The position numbers were made by a program, and so were the translations under genes. A model generated the notes under the pieces. The model worked only from the letters and a program-made list of their open reading frames with translations, was not told where the DNA came from and searched no databases. A DNA stretch of 64,000 nt from Clostridia bacterium (GTDB lineage: Bacteria; Bacillota; Clostridia; Lachnospirales; Lachnospiraceae): assembly GCA_910575245.1 (NCBI GenBank), contig CAJTEN010000012.1:62001-126000 (forward strand). Reading direction: 5' to 3'. Positions within the stretch are counted from its first letter, which is position 1. Each line of letters begins with the position of its first letter. Below are positions 1-9,594 of this stretch, in pieces.

Positions 1-2
1 AA

Positions 3-2783
3 TATCTGGACAACGATACGGTCAGGGGAGAGCTTTATCAGCTGAGTCCGGAGCAGTTCCGGGAGATCGTGAGGAATTTTCAGTACCAGACAGAGCGTGA
101 TGAACGCAAGGACGGCGGGCTCAAGATCAGGCAGCTGGCAATGAATGTTCTGAGTATTCATATGGCGAAGGGGCTGTATGTACTGGCTTACCGGAAACTC
201 AATCTGGATGTAAAGCAGCGCGCACTGAAGCCGGATGATGAGATTACAATATGTACTGAATTTGTAGTGGGATCGGAGGATTCCCGAGGTAAAGGCGGGT
301 ATTCGGCGGCAGCAGGACAGTACAACACGGAACAGGACCGTGCAGGGCAGGAGGGCACCAGCCAGAACGGCCGGGAAGCGTATCATACGGGGCGAAAATA
401 TACTGCGGACGGCATGAAACAGAGCATCCGCAGATTCTTAGACGGGGATGAGTACGAGCTGCTTTCTGATTTTGAGGCCAATCAGGAGAAGATCAAGGAC
501 TGCATCACAAAGCGCATGCCGCGGGGCAGCAGCAACGTGGATGATATGCCGTATATCATCGGACTGGAGGCGGATATTGCGCTGGACTTGCACAAGGAAT
601 ATCAGGCGGTTATGAAGATGTATCAGAAGAAAGAGGTGCCTGTGCCGATCAGGGCCTTTTTCGGGGATTTGTTGGAGCGCCCGAGAAGGACGGCAGCCTA
701 TCCGATTGCGCTGATCAACCAGCGGATCAACATGGACCAGCTGCTTGCGATTCACAACGCCATGAAATATCCTGTGGCGTATATTCAGGGACCGCCGGGC
801 ACGGGGAAGACGAACACGATCATCAATACCATTGTGACGGCCTTCTTTAATGAACGCACGGTGTTGTTTGCGTCTTATAATAATCATCCGATCAACGGCG
901 TGTATGAGAAGCTTTCGAATATAGAATATAACGGAAAAACGATCCCTTTCCCGATTCTGCGTCTGGGGAATAACGAAAAGGTGAAAGAGGCGCTTGCCAC
1001 TATAAAGAGACTGTATAACAGTGTGCAGGATGTGACGGTGTTTGAAGGGACCCTGGACCGCAATAAGGATGACCGGAAGAAACGGGCGAAACGGCTGTCG
1101 GAGCTGTTGAAACGGTATGAGGAACTGCTGGATCTTAGGGAGCGTGAGGAGACCATCGACAGGATGCTTGATTACGAGAGGAAAAAGGGTTCCTCCTTCC
1201 AGACCATGTCCTTTGAGGAAGACCTGCAGGGCAGGCAGCGCAGACAGATCAGCAATAAGATTGAAGCGACGGGAGAAGTCTCGGAGGCGGAGGCGCTGTC
1301 TCTTCTGGATGACAATATAGAAGATCTGAAGAAGTACCTCTATTATACTTCCGCAGGTTATATCAAGAAGATTGGCCAGCCCAGGAATTCCGACCTGAGA
1401 GAGATCCTTATGATGGACAAGGAGGACAAGCAGCTGGAGGCTTTCACCAAGTATCTGGGCAAGAAAGAGAACATCGCGAAGCTGCAGAGAATATTCCCGA
1501 TTATTGCCACCACCTGTATTTCCGCGCACCGTCTCGGGGAACCTGAGCCTATGTTTGACATGGTGATCATGGACGAGGCAAGCCAGTGTAATATTGCAGT
1601 GTCATTGGTGCCGATCCTGCGGGGAGAGAGCCTGATGCTGGTAGGAGATCCGCAGCAGCTTAACCCGGTTATCCTGCTGGACGGGATCACCAATGAAAAG
1701 CTGAAGAAACGGTATACCGTATCCGATGAGTATGATTACAGGAAGAATTCCATATATAAGACATATCTGGCCTGTGATGCTGTCAGCGATGAGACGCTGC
1801 TCCACAATCATTACCGCTGCCATAAGAATATCATCGGATTTAATAACCGGAAATATTATAATTCCAGATTAAACGTTATGTCGGAGAGTATGGAGCGGCA
1901 TCCGCTTGTTTACATGGACATGCAGGAGTCCTGTGCGGACCGGAAGAACACTGCCCCGGCAGAGGCACGGGAGATTGCCAGATATGCGGTGTTGAACCGG
2001 GATAAGAATATCGGGGTTATCACACCCTTCGTCAACCAGAAGAAACTCATCGAAGAGGAACTGGAGCGGGCTAAAGTGGACAATGTGACCTGCGGGACCG
2101 TACATGCTTTTCAGGGAGACGAGAAGGATGTGATACTCTTCTCCACTGCCATTACGGAGCAGACCCAGGCGGGAACCTACGAATGGCTCAAGAATAATAA
2201 GGAGCTGATCAACGTGGCTACGTCAAGAGCCAGGGATCAGCTGGTAGTCCTGTCCAGCAGGAAAGACCTGGAGCGGCTGCACCAGCCGGAAGGAGAGGAT
2301 GACCTGTACGAGCTTGCCCAATATGTGTGGTCCAGCGGAACGACAGCGGTAACGCCTAAACAGGCGGCATCCCGGGCACTGGGTGTCAAACCTTTCAGCA
2401 GCGTTACGGAGGAGGCTTTCCTGGAGAACCTGAACCATGCGCTGGGCAATATATGGCTGACGCAGAGCCGGTATACGGTTCATAAGGAAGTGGCAATTTC
2501 TCATGTTTTCCAGGGGAATGAGAGCTATAATGACCTCTTCTATAACGGCCGGTTTGATTTTGTGGTGTATGAGAAACACGGAAAAAAGGAGCTGCCTGTT
2601 CTGGCGATCGAACTGGACGGGAAGGAGCATCTAGAAAATGAAGTTGTGCAGAACAGGGACAAAAAGAAGAAGGCAATCTGCACAGAGCATGACCTGCAGT
2701 TGATCCGCGTGGAGAACTCCTACGCCAGAAGATATAACCACATTAAGGAGATTCTGATCAATTTTTTCTCGGTGGAGCATTAA
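3..2783 (+). CDS. UPF1-like superfamily 1 helicase with DUF2726-type C-terminal domain, 5' end outside window
   Basis: The reading frame is open from position 3 and has no stop before the window edge, so the true start lies outside; a GTG at 69 is the first internal start-like codon. Superfamily 1 motifs appear in order: Walker A GPPGTGKT (about nt 789-812), Walker B MDEASQ (about 1570-1586), LVGDPQQLNP (motif III), HYRCH (motif IV), TVHAFQGDE (motif V) and NVATSRARDQL (motif VI). The C-terminal ~120 residues carry FDFVVY followed by AIELDGKEH, the D...ExD pattern of DUF2726/PD-(D/E)XK-like domains. Members of this group are predicted nucleic-acid translocases; some occur in defence islands, but nothing next to this gene supports a defence role. 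It stands alone, followed by a 788-bp gap. The fold call is firm; the biological role is unknown. Confidence 0.88.
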   Translation, partial: YLDNDTVRGELYQLSPEQFREIVRNFQYQTERDERKDGGLKIRQLAMNVLSIHMAKGLYVLAYRKLNLDVKQRALKPDDEITICTEFVVGSEDSRGKGGYSAAAGQYNTEQDRAGQEGTSQNGREAYHTGRKYTADGMKQSIRRFLDGDEYELLSDFEANQEKIKDCITKRMPRGSSNVDDMPYIIGLEADIALDLHKEYQAVMKMYQKKEVPVPIRAFFGDLLERPRRTAAYPIALINQRINMDQLLAIHNAMKYPVAYIQGPPGTGKTNTIINTIVTAFFNERTVLFASYNNHPINGVYEKLSNIEYNGKTIPFPILRLGNNEKVKEALATIKRLYNSVQDVTVFEGTLDRNKDDRKKRAKRLSELLKRYEELLDLREREETIDRMLDYERKKGSSFQTMSFEEDLQGRQRRQISNKIEATGEVSEAEALSLLDDNIEDLKKYLYYTSAGYIKKIGQPRNSDLREILMMDKEDKQLEAFTKYLGKKENIAKLQRIFPIIATTCISAHRLGEPEPMFDMVIMDEASQCNIAVSLVPILRGESLMLVGDPQQLNPVILLDGITNEKLKKRYTVSDEYDYRKNSIYKTYLACDAVSDETLLHNHYRCHKNIIGFNNRKYYNSRLNVMSESMERHPLVYMDMQESCADRKNTAPAEAREIARYAVLNRDKNIGVITPFVNQKKLIEEELERAKVDNVTCGTVHAFQGDEKDVILFSTAITEQTQAGTYEWLKNNKELINVATSRARDQLVVLSSRKDLERLHQPEGEDDLYELAQYVWSSGTTAVTPKQAASRALGVKPFSSVTEEAFLENLNHALGNIWLTQSRYTVHKEVAISHVFQGNESYNDLFYNGRFDFVVYEKHGKKELPVLAIELDGKEHLENEVVQNRDKKKKAICTEHDLQLIRVENSYARRYNHIKEILINFFSVEH

Positions 2784-2920
2784 TGATTAATTTCCATTAT
2801 AGTAACTGCAATACGCCGCTATAAGCTACAGGAGGCAGTGGTTGGATATAAACTATGAATGAAGTACAATAATAATAGGTAGATTTCCGAGTAACAGTTC
2901 TGTCCAGGACGTGTTATGAA

Positions 2921-2980
2921 TTGCAACCAGGATCTTGCATTTCCGAAATAGTTTTTGGAAATGCAAGGTCCTGGTTGTAA
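2921..2980. repeat. Long near-perfect hairpin in intergenic gap
   Basis: Arms 2921-2944 and 2957-2980 pair over 24 bp with only G:U wobbles (left arm contains CCAGGATCTTGCATTTCC), and pairing can continue through 2948/2953 to a 4-nt loop. No uridine tract follows, so it is not a classic intrinsic terminator. It could protect the 3' end of the helicase mRNA, act as a structured RNA, or be a remnant of a mobile repeat. No second copy was seen in the window. Confidence 0.5.
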
Positions 2981-3090
2981 ATATTACCTATAAGTAATAT
3001 AATGAAAGGCAAATGCTTTAAACGAAATACTGGAGGAAGAGAAAGACGGGAAATAGACAAGCTAATTGAATATAGCTAAGGGATCAGATA

Positions 3091-3140
3091 TGCGTCTGTG
3101 GCAGAGGAGCGTCGGAACTGTCACAGACGCATTTATATTT
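3091..3140 (+). terminator. Probable intrinsic terminator
   Basis: Inverted repeat TGCGTCTGTG (3091-3100) / CACAGACGCA (3122-3131) followed by the U-rich run TTTATATTT. It sits about 300 bp after the helicase stop and well before the transporter operon. The loop is long (21 nt), which weakens the call. Confidence 0.5.
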
Positions 3141-3571
3141 GAGGTTTATTTTCAATTTTACTATTGATTTTTGATGTGCTATGAGGTATATTGTATATAC
3201 ACTTACATATATGAAATTGCACAAAATGAAAATCTCATCCATGTCTAATATGTGTGATTTGAGAAATATAAACGGATCGGTTTGTGCACATTGTATATTT
3301 TTGGACTGTATAATTTCCTTTTAAGAAATAGCGAGAATGTACATTTTGGGCACTATTTCAGAATTCTCCTCAACAGATACGAAGTGAATAATACAGTATT
3401 AAGGCGATATGGATTTTCTTTTTCGTTTGAGCGGGAGGCGCCTGCAGATAATTCTGTTTCAATAAAAATAGCGCAGACGAAAAGAAAATTTATATAAATG
3501 GGCGGCTGAACACAATAAACCATGGAGGGGTCAATTGCCCATATTTAATCCAATATAAAGGAGGAAGAGAA

Positions 3572-5581
3572 ATGCGAAAGAAATTAGTTGCAATGGTATT
3601 GGCAGTTACAGTTGTTGCTGCTACACTTGCTGGCTGCGGCGGCGGTTCAGATTCTTCTGGTTCTTCAGCTGGGACAGAAGCATCTGATTCGTCCTCAGGC
3701 GGAACAGAAAGTTCCGAAAACAGCGTGGGGGGGGGTACCGCAGCAGCCACAGGCATAACCACAGAAGTTGGCACTGACCGTGCCGAAACTCTGATCGTTG
3801 AGTGTCAGAACTCCACAGATACTCCTGGTCAGTTCAACTCCTATATGCAGGGTACTGCAATGGGATTTGGTATTCATCAGATGATGAGCGCCCATCTTTG
3901 GGAGATGAGCACTGCGAAAGGTGAGCAGTATGGTGAAATCGCTGATGGCTTACCGGAGTCCAATGATGATTTTACAGAGTGGACAGTGAAGGTCCGTCAG
4001 GGAATTAAGTGGTCTGACGGAGAAGATGTGACGGCTGATGACGTTGTTTTCACATTCAACATGATTAAGGAGAATAGTGCAATCAACGCAAGTGCGGCAA
4101 CAAACCTGTATATTGATTCTGTTGAGAAGGTTGATGATTATACTGTTAAATTTACTATGACAGAGCCGTTCCCTCGTTTCGTACAGCGTTACGGCATTAC
4201 TGTTTGGGGAACTGACTATCGTATTGTTCCCGAACATATCTATTCACAGCAGGCGGACGTTACTACTTTTAAGGATGAAGCGCCTGTTGTTGCAGGTCCC
4301 TATACTGTCAAGGATTATGACAGTCTTGGAATGTGGGTTCTGTATGAACTGCGTGAAGACTGGCAGGACAGCACACTCGGCGTTGTAGGCGCTGCTGAGT
4401 TTGGCTATACTGCTGACCAGATTCCGCCTAAGTACGTATGGTTCCGTACATTCTCTGATTCCACAACGAAGCAGATGGCTATGATCAACAATGAGATCGA
4501 CCTGCTTTGCGAGGTTACTTTGGAAGAGTTCCAGACTATGAATGCATCCAATGACAAGATTGAGTGCTGGTATGAAGATTTCCCGTATGCAAATCCGGAT
4601 GATCCGGGTGCAAAGGGTATCGTATTCTCACACGGCAAGGGCGCGCCGTATGACAATGCAGATTTCCGTTGGGGTATCTGTCTTGCATTGGATATCGACC
4701 AGATTTCCATGAATACATTCTCAGGAGCAGGACGTGCGGCGCCGATTCCGCTTTTGAACAATACACAGTTCCTGCAGGAGACATACACAATTCCGATGCA
4801 GGATTGGCTTGAGAATTTCGAACTTGACCTTGGCGACGGCACTACCTTTAAGCCTTATGATACAGGCTATGCGAAACGTATGGCAGATTCTCTGGGCATC
4901 CAGGGTACAGACGAAGAACTGATCACCATGTTCGGCGCAGGCTGGTGGAAGCATGACGAAGAAGCTGCTACGAAGCTGCTTGAGAAGGCTGGCCTTGAGA
5001 AGGTTGACGGTGTTTGGAATTTTAATGGTGCACCTTTTACATTTGAGTTAAGCTACCTGGCTGACGCTGAGTTCCAGGAGTCCCGTGCGGTACAGGCTGT
5101 TTACAATCAGCTGACAGCATTCGGCTTCCAGTGTACAATTACATCGAAATCTTCCGCAACATGGGATGTAGATGGCGGACAGGGTAACTTTGATATTGCC
5201 GGTTACTGGCCTTCAGGTGGTATTCTGAAAGATTTCTATTCCGCAATCAGCGGTTTTGATGCTGACTTGATCAAGCCTCTTGGCGAGACAGGTTCCGGAC
5301 AGGGTATGCGTTGGAACAATGCACGTGTTACAGAGATTCTTCATGAATTGGCTAACCTTGACCCTAATGATGACAGGTCCTATGAACTTCATACCGAATT
5401 CCTGCAGGAATGCGTAAAGGATATGTGTGAGATTAACTTCCTCTCCGGTACAAAGTTCGTTCCGACCAATTCAACCTACTGGGAAGGCTATCCGAATGCG
5501 AATAATCCGTATGATGGCCCATGGTGGTGGTGGAGCTGCTTCAAATATATGCTTCCGAATATCCATCCGACACAGGGGTAG
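3572..5581 (+). CDS. Extracellular solute-binding lipoprotein, family 5 (peptide/oligosaccharide type)
   Basis: The 669-residue protein has a lipoprotein signal ending in LAGC (Cys22), a Ser/Gly-rich linker, then an SBP_bac_5 fold with typical strings KWSDGEDVTADDVVFTF and YGITVWG. ATG 3572 follows AAAGGAGGAAGAG. It is the first gene of a five-gene importer (3572-9531). Family 5 proteins mostly bind peptides or nickel, but some bind oligosaccharides; the two glucosidases immediately downstream make an alpha-glucoside oligosaccharide a reasonable ligand here, by inference only. Its linker is encoded across a run of nine G (3727-3735), a possible slippage site. A hairpin follows the stop, before the permease genes. 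Confidence 0.93.
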   Translation: MRKKLVAMVLAVTVVAATLAGCGGGSDSSGSSAGTEASDSSSGGTESSENSVGGGTAAATGITTEVGTDRAETLIVECQNSTDTPGQFNSYMQGTAMGFGIHQMMSAHLWEMSTAKGEQYGEIADGLPESNDDFTEWTVKVRQGIKWSDGEDVTADDVVFTFNMIKENSAINASAATNLYIDSVEKVDDYTVKFTMTEPFPRFVQRYGITVWGTDYRIVPEHIYSQQADVTTFKDEAPVVAGPYTVKDYDSLGMWVLYELREDWQDSTLGVVGAAEFGYTADQIPPKYVWFRTFSDSTTKQMAMINNEIDLLCEVTLEEFQTMNASNDKIECWYEDFPYANPDDPGAKGIVFSHGKGAPYDNADFRWGICLALDIDQISMNTFSGAGRAAPIPLLNNTQFLQETYTIPMQDWLENFELDLGDGTTFKPYDTGYAKRMADSLGIQGTDEELITMFGAGWWKHDEEAATKLLEKAGLEKVDGVWNFNGAPFTFELSYLADAEFQESRAVQAVYNQLTAFGFQCTITSKSSATWDVDGGQGNFDIAGYWPSGGILKDFYSAISGFDADLIKPLGETGSGQGMRWNNARVTEILHELANLDPNDDRSYELHTEFLQECVKDMCEINFLSGTKFVPTNSTYWEGYPNANNPYDGPWWWWSCFKYMLPNIHPTQG

Positions 5582-5648
5582 GCAGTGTAACATGATTCGT
5601 GCCAACAGAAAGCTTGTAAAGTATTTTTCTGTTGTATAATCAAAGGGA

Positions 5649-5690
5649 ACGGGCCGTAAGTGAATGGCTTACGGCCCGTCTCTTGCTCTA
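5649..5690 (+). terminator. Intra-operon hairpin / attenuator between binding protein and permease
   Basis: Perfect 12-bp stem ACGGGCCGTAAG (5649-5660) / CTTACGGCCCGT (5668-5679), 7-nt loop, followed by CTCTTGCTCTATAAT. This position fits a partial terminator or RNA-stabilising stem that leaves the binding protein expressed above the membrane components, a layout common in ABC operons. The weak U-tract suggests incomplete termination. Confidence 0.65.
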
Positions 5691-5712
5691 TAATAGTAAA
5701 GGGGTGCTGTGT

Positions 5713-6711
5713 ATGAAATTTAAAACATTCTTTCTGCAGCGTGTACTTGCCTGGGCATTGACAATCTGGATTGGTGTTACTTTTATCTTTTTTATTCCGC
5801 GTATGTTCCCATCAGATCCTGTTGAGAATATGATCGCGCAGATGCAGACACGTTCAGGCAATATGGATCCGGCTGAAATGGACGCACTTCGTCAACAGCT
5901 TCGTGTACAGTTCGGACTGGAAGGTTCATTGCTGCAACAATACGGTTCTTTCCTGTGGAATGGGCTGCTTCATTTTGATTTTGGGCCGTCTCTGATGAGT
6001 TATCCGGAACCGGTTGGCGATATCATCGGACGTTATCTTCCATATACTTTGATTTTGTCTTTGACATCTACGTTTTTAGCTTGGGTAATAGGTAACTTTA
6101 TCGGTTTGCTTGCAGGTTTCCGCAAGAATAAGCGATCCTCGCAGATCTTGGAGAGTATAGCGATTTTCATATACCCGATCCCTTACTTCCTGGTTGCGTT
6201 GGTATTACAGATTATTTTTGCATTTGTTCTGAAATGGTTCCCGCTGCAGGCGGTTATTAAGACAGGCGGCGGCTTTGGCCCATGGTTTGGATCACTTATG
6301 AAAGCTTCCGTTCTTCCGGCGGTTTCACTGCTTTTGCTCGGTACAGGCTGGTGGATCATTTCCATGAAATCGCTTGCAAGTACCACAGCGGAAGAAGATT
6401 ATGTACGCTTTGCCCGTTACCGTGGTCTTTCCGAGGGAACGATTGGTAAGAGTTATGTACTGCGTAACTCTATCCTGACGCAGATTACTGCTCTTGCTAT
6501 GAGTCTTGGCGGTGTATTCGGCGGTTCCATTATGACCGAGATTATTTTCGGGTATCCTGGTGTTGGTTCTTTGATCCAGAGTGCGATTCTGCAGTCGGAT
6601 TATAACATGATTCTGGGATGTATTACGATTTCCATCGTGGCAATTTCAACTGCAACGCTGATCGTTGACCTGATTTATCCGTTCATTGATCCGCGAATCC
6701 GGTACGGCTGA
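5713..6711 (+). CDS. ABC importer permease, DppB/OppB family
   Basis: A 332-residue inner-membrane permease with the DppB pattern: an N-terminal helix (residues ~10-30), a periplasm-side loop with Q-rich LRQQLRVQFGL, and five further hydrophobic segments. The EAA-type coupling loop is near YVRFARYRGLSEG. The frame is open from 5632, but ATG 5713 is preferred because it follows AAAGGGGTGCTG and begins MKFKTFFLQR, as family members do; the upstream frame would run through the hairpin. It pairs with the next gene to form the membrane channel. Confidence 0.93.
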   Translation: MKFKTFFLQRVLAWALTIWIGVTFIFFIPRMFPSDPVENMIAQMQTRSGNMDPAEMDALRQQLRVQFGLEGSLLQQYGSFLWNGLLHFDFGPSLMSYPEPVGDIIGRYLPYTLILSLTSTFLAWVIGNFIGLLAGFRKNKRSSQILESIAIFIYPIPYFLVALVLQIIFAFVLKWFPLQAVIKTGGGFGPWFGSLMKASVLPAVSLLLLGTGWWIISMKSLASTTAEEDYVRFARYRGLSEGTIGKSYVLRNSILTQITALAMSLGGVFGGSIMTEIIFGYPGVGSLIQSAILQSDYNMILGCITISIVAISTATLIVDLIYPFIDPRIRYG

Positions 6712-6728
6712 TAGGAAGGAGGGTAAAC

Positions 6729-7565
6729 ATGAAGAAATTTTGGAAAACAGCCAACTTCCGTCTAAAAGCAGGGCTGATTATTACTTGCTTTTTCATGATT
6801 GTTGGATTTATTGTATATTTGATTCCGCATACAGACCCGTTTTCATTCAATACATACCCGAATAATCTGGGGGCGTCTGGAGAACATTGGCTGGGTACTA
6901 CCAGCATGGGGCAGGATGTTGTATGGCTGCTGATCGAAGCGATTCATAACTCCCTGCTTATTGGTCTGATCGTTGCAACCATCGGTACGGTTGTCGGAGT
7001 TCTTGTCGGTCTGCTTGCCGGTTTTGCGGGCGGTACCCTGGACAGAGTACTTATGATTATCACAGATACTTTCGTGGTAATTCCGTCTCTTCCGATTTTG
7101 ATCATGATGACATCCCTGATGAAGGGTGGAGCTACGGTTATTGTTATGGCTCTTGTGCTTGCAATGTTTGCGTGGGCATGGCCGAGCCGCCAGATCCGTT
7201 CTATGGCGCTGACGATTAAAGAACGTGATTTCATCCACACGGCCCGGTTCTCGGGTGAGAGCACTATGCAGATTGTTGTAACGGAGATTCTGCCGTTCGC
7301 ATTATCCTGGTCGCTCTCCAACTTTATGAATGCTACACTTTCTGCGATTGGATCAGAATCCAGCCTTGCAGTGCTGGGATTGTCTCCGGGTAATCTGGTT
7401 TCCCTGGGTAATATGATCCAGTGGGCAAGAAATTATAATGCAGTTCTTGCGGGGCGCTGGCTCTGGATTGGAGCACCGATCGTTGCAACTGTTATTCTGT
7501 TCGTTGGCCTGTTTATGTTGATTACGGGTTACAATGATTATCAAGCTATGAAGAGAGGCAGGTGA
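6729..7565 (+). CDS. ABC importer permease, DppC/OppC family
   Basis: A 278-residue permease, second half of the channel dimer. ATG 6729 follows GGAAGGAGGGTAAAC, 17 bp after the previous stop. Family landmarks include HWLGTTSMGQDVVWLLI (the HxLGTDxxGRD region) and the coupling loop KERDFIHTARFSGES. It has about six membrane segments. The canonical H-LGTD-GRD string is altered to TTSMGQD, seen in non-peptide members of this family, which is mildly in line with a sugar substrate. Confidence 0.93.
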   Translation: MKKFWKTANFRLKAGLIITCFFMIVGFIVYLIPHTDPFSFNTYPNNLGASGEHWLGTTSMGQDVVWLLIEAIHNSLLIGLIVATIGTVVGVLVGLLAGFAGGTLDRVLMIITDTFVVIPSLPILIMMTSLMKGGATVIVMALVLAMFAWAWPSRQIRSMALTIKERDFIHTARFSGESTMQIVVTEILPFALSWSLSNFMNATLSAIGSESSLAVLGLSPGNLVSLGNMIQWARNYNAVLAGRWLWIGAPIVATVILFVGLFMLITGYNDYQAMKRGR

Positions 7566-7571
7566 TAGAAT

Positions 7572-8552
7572 ATGCTGAAAATCGAAAACTTGTCAACTTC
7601 TTACAAAACCATAGACGGCGATGTACATGTGCTCAATGATATTAATTTTGAGATCCATGATAACGAGATCTTCGGCATTGCAGGAGAATCCGGCTGCGGT
7701 AAAACAACCCTGCTGAACTCTCTCTACGATATCATAGAGTTCCCGCTTGTGATTGACAAGGGCCGCGTTGTCCTGGAGGGTGAGAAGAACGGAAAGAAGT
7801 TTTCTTATGAGTCCGGCCAGATCCGTAAGACCTGGTGGAATAATATTTCTTATGTACCGCAGGCGGCACAGAGTGTGTTAAACCCGATTGTACGTCTGAA
7901 AACACAGTTTATTGATTCTATTCCGAAGGAAGACAGGAAGAATGAGACACCTGAGCAGACGCTTGAGAGAGTATCGGCTTATTTAAAAGAGCTGAATCTG
8001 TCTCCTGATGTATTGGAGTCTTATCCCTTCCAGCTTTCCGGTGGTATGAGACAGCGTGCCATTATCGCGCTGGCAACCTTTATGGCTCCTGGCGTGGTAC
8101 TTGCCGACGAGCCTACCACAGCGCTCGACGTTGTAGTACAGAAAGGTATCTTGATGATGCTGATGCGTCTGCAGCAGCAGTTGAAGAATACGCTTATTAT
8201 TGTCAGCCATGACATGGGTGTGCATTATCAGATCACAGACCGTATGGCAATCATGTATTCCGGAAGCGTTGCAGAGCTTGGCAGGACGGAAGATATCTTC
8301 AATGATCCGATTCATCCTTATACGAAGATGCTTGTAGACGCGCTTCCTCGTGTAGGTGAGGATATACAGAGAGTGGGTATTGCGGGCCGTCCGCCTGCAC
8401 TTAAGAATCCGCCTCCGGGTTGTCGGTTCGCGCCTCGTTGTCCGCATGCTACAGACCGCTGCCGCAGCGAAGTGCCGAAATTCCGTGAGATAACTCCTGG
8501 CCGGTTTGCTGCCTGCCACTTATTGAAGGAGGAGGTGAAGGCGAATGGCTGA
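7572..8552 (+). CDS. ABC importer ATPase, DppD/OppD family
   Basis: A 326-residue ATPase with Walker A GESGCGKTT, signature LSGGMRQR, Walker B GVVLADEPTTALD, and the C-terminal oligopeptide-transporter segment PPGCRFAPRCPHATDRC. It starts 6 bp after the permease stop and overlaps the next ATPase gene by 8 bp, so the two are probably translationally coupled. The ATPase pair energises the importer from the cytoplasmic side. Confidence 0.95.
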   Translation: MLKIENLSTSYKTIDGDVHVLNDINFEIHDNEIFGIAGESGCGKTTLLNSLYDIIEFPLVIDKGRVVLEGEKNGKKFSYESGQIRKTWWNNISYVPQAAQSVLNPIVRLKTQFIDSIPKEDRKNETPEQTLERVSAYLKELNLSPDVLESYPFQLSGGMRQRAIIALATFMAPGVVLADEPTTALDVVVQKGILMMLMRLQQQLKNTLIIVSHDMGVHYQITDRMAIMYSGSVAELGRTEDIFNDPIHPYTKMLVDALPRVGEDIQRVGIAGRPPALKNPPPGCRFAPRCPHATDRCRSEVPKFREITPGRFAACHLLKEEVKANG

Positions 8553-9531
8553 GAAATTGTTGGAAGTGAAAGGCGTCAGTAAGATTTTCCGTGTAGGCGG
8601 TATGATACGTGGTAAGAAGCTGGTAGCTGTGGATGATGTATCCCTGTCCATTGACAGTGATAAGCCTGTCATTCTGTCTATTGTTGGGGAGTCCGGATGT
8701 GGTAAGTCCACATTGTGTAAGATGGTTCTCAGGCTGCACAATCCTGATATGGGTGAGATCATTCTGGACGGCAAGTCTTATGCCGACAAGAAGAGTTATG
8801 ACCCGCAGCAGTTTAAACTTGACGTACAGCCTATTTTCCAGAATCCGTATGAGTCTTTTTCGGCAAGGAAAACAGTAGATACTTATCTGTATAATACGGC
8901 TCTTCGCCTTGGTATTGCAAAGAACAGGAGCGAGGCTGACAAAGTTGTTGACGAAGCCTTAAAGAGTGTGGGTATGTCACTGCAGGTTGTAAAAGGCAAG
9001 TATTCTACACAGTTTTCCGGCGGTGAGTTACAGCGTGTTTCCATTGCCCGCGCATTGATCACCCGTCCGAAGCTGATTATTGCCGACGAACCTGTTGCGG
9101 CAATCGATGCATCCATGAAGATGAATATCGTTAACCTCTTCAAGGAGCTGAGAGATAAATATAAGATCTCATTTATTTACATTACACATGACCTTTCAAC
9201 GGCTTACTACGTATCCGACTATATCGCGACGCTTTATCGTGGATGTCTGATCGAGTACGGCCCGGCGAAGGAGATTATGGACAATCCGGCACATCCGTAC
9301 ACAGAGCTGCTGATGAGTTCTGTACCGCGTGTTGGTGATAAATGGAAAGAAGAGATCGCCATGCCTGATATGGAAGGCAAGGAGTATGCGGTTCAGTATT
9401 GTAAGTTCGCTCCGCGCTGCCCGTATGCAACGGATGAATGCCGCAAGGACCGCCCGAAGCCGGTTAAATTGGGCAACGAGCGTATGGTGCTCTGCTGCCA
9501 TCCGATGACGGAGAAAGCAAAGAAGGCGTAG
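8545..9531 (+). CDS. ABC importer ATPase, DppF/OppF family
   Basis: A 328-residue partner ATPase. Walker A is GESGCGKST, signature FSGGELQR, Walker B LIIADEPVAAID; the C terminus has CKFAPRCPYATDEC. ATG 8545 lies inside the end of the previous gene with AAGGAGGAGG just upstream. Note the Walker B context PVAAID where PTSALD is usual, a conservative change. It ends the importer operon and is followed by a terminator-like hairpin at 9595. Confidence 0.95.
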   Translation: MAEKLLEVKGVSKIFRVGGMIRGKKLVAVDDVSLSIDSDKPVILSIVGESGCGKSTLCKMVLRLHNPDMGEIILDGKSYADKKSYDPQQFKLDVQPIFQNPYESFSARKTVDTYLYNTALRLGIAKNRSEADKVVDEALKSVGMSLQVVKGKYSTQFSGGELQRVSIARALITRPKLIIADEPVAAIDASMKMNIVNLFKELRDKYKISFIYITHDLSTAYYVSDYIATLYRGCLIEYGPAKEIMDNPAHPYTELLMSSVPRVGDKWKEEIAMPDMEGKEYAVQYCKFAPRCPYATDECRKDRPKPVKLGNERMVLCCHPMTEKAKKA

Positions 9532-9594
9532 TTGTGTATGCGATACAGGCACAGAGAAGGTTAGTATATTAAGTTTAAGAAGTATTTGTGTGTG

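Larger units (their letters stand above)
2784..3571. other. 788-bp intergenic region without a supported gene
   Basis: It holds the long hairpin at 2921-2980, the terminator-like repeat at 3091-3140, and a partial TAACAGTTC family-B-like string near 2891. The stretch 3141-3571 is AT-rich and presumably contains the promoter and leader of the transporter operon, but I could not pick a convincing -35/-10 pair. A 71-codon open frame at 3282-3497 lacks a good ribosome site and is not called. Confidence 0.6.

Noticed and set aside
438..1529. Long minus-strand open frame (363 codons) across the helicase gene
   Set aside because: It lies opposite a strongly coding frame with all helicase motifs, has His/Leu/Arg-rich composition typical of antisense shadow frames and no ribosome site.
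3282..3497. 71-codon frame upstream of the importer
   Set aside because: No ribosome site, AT-driven composition, ends in leader sequence.
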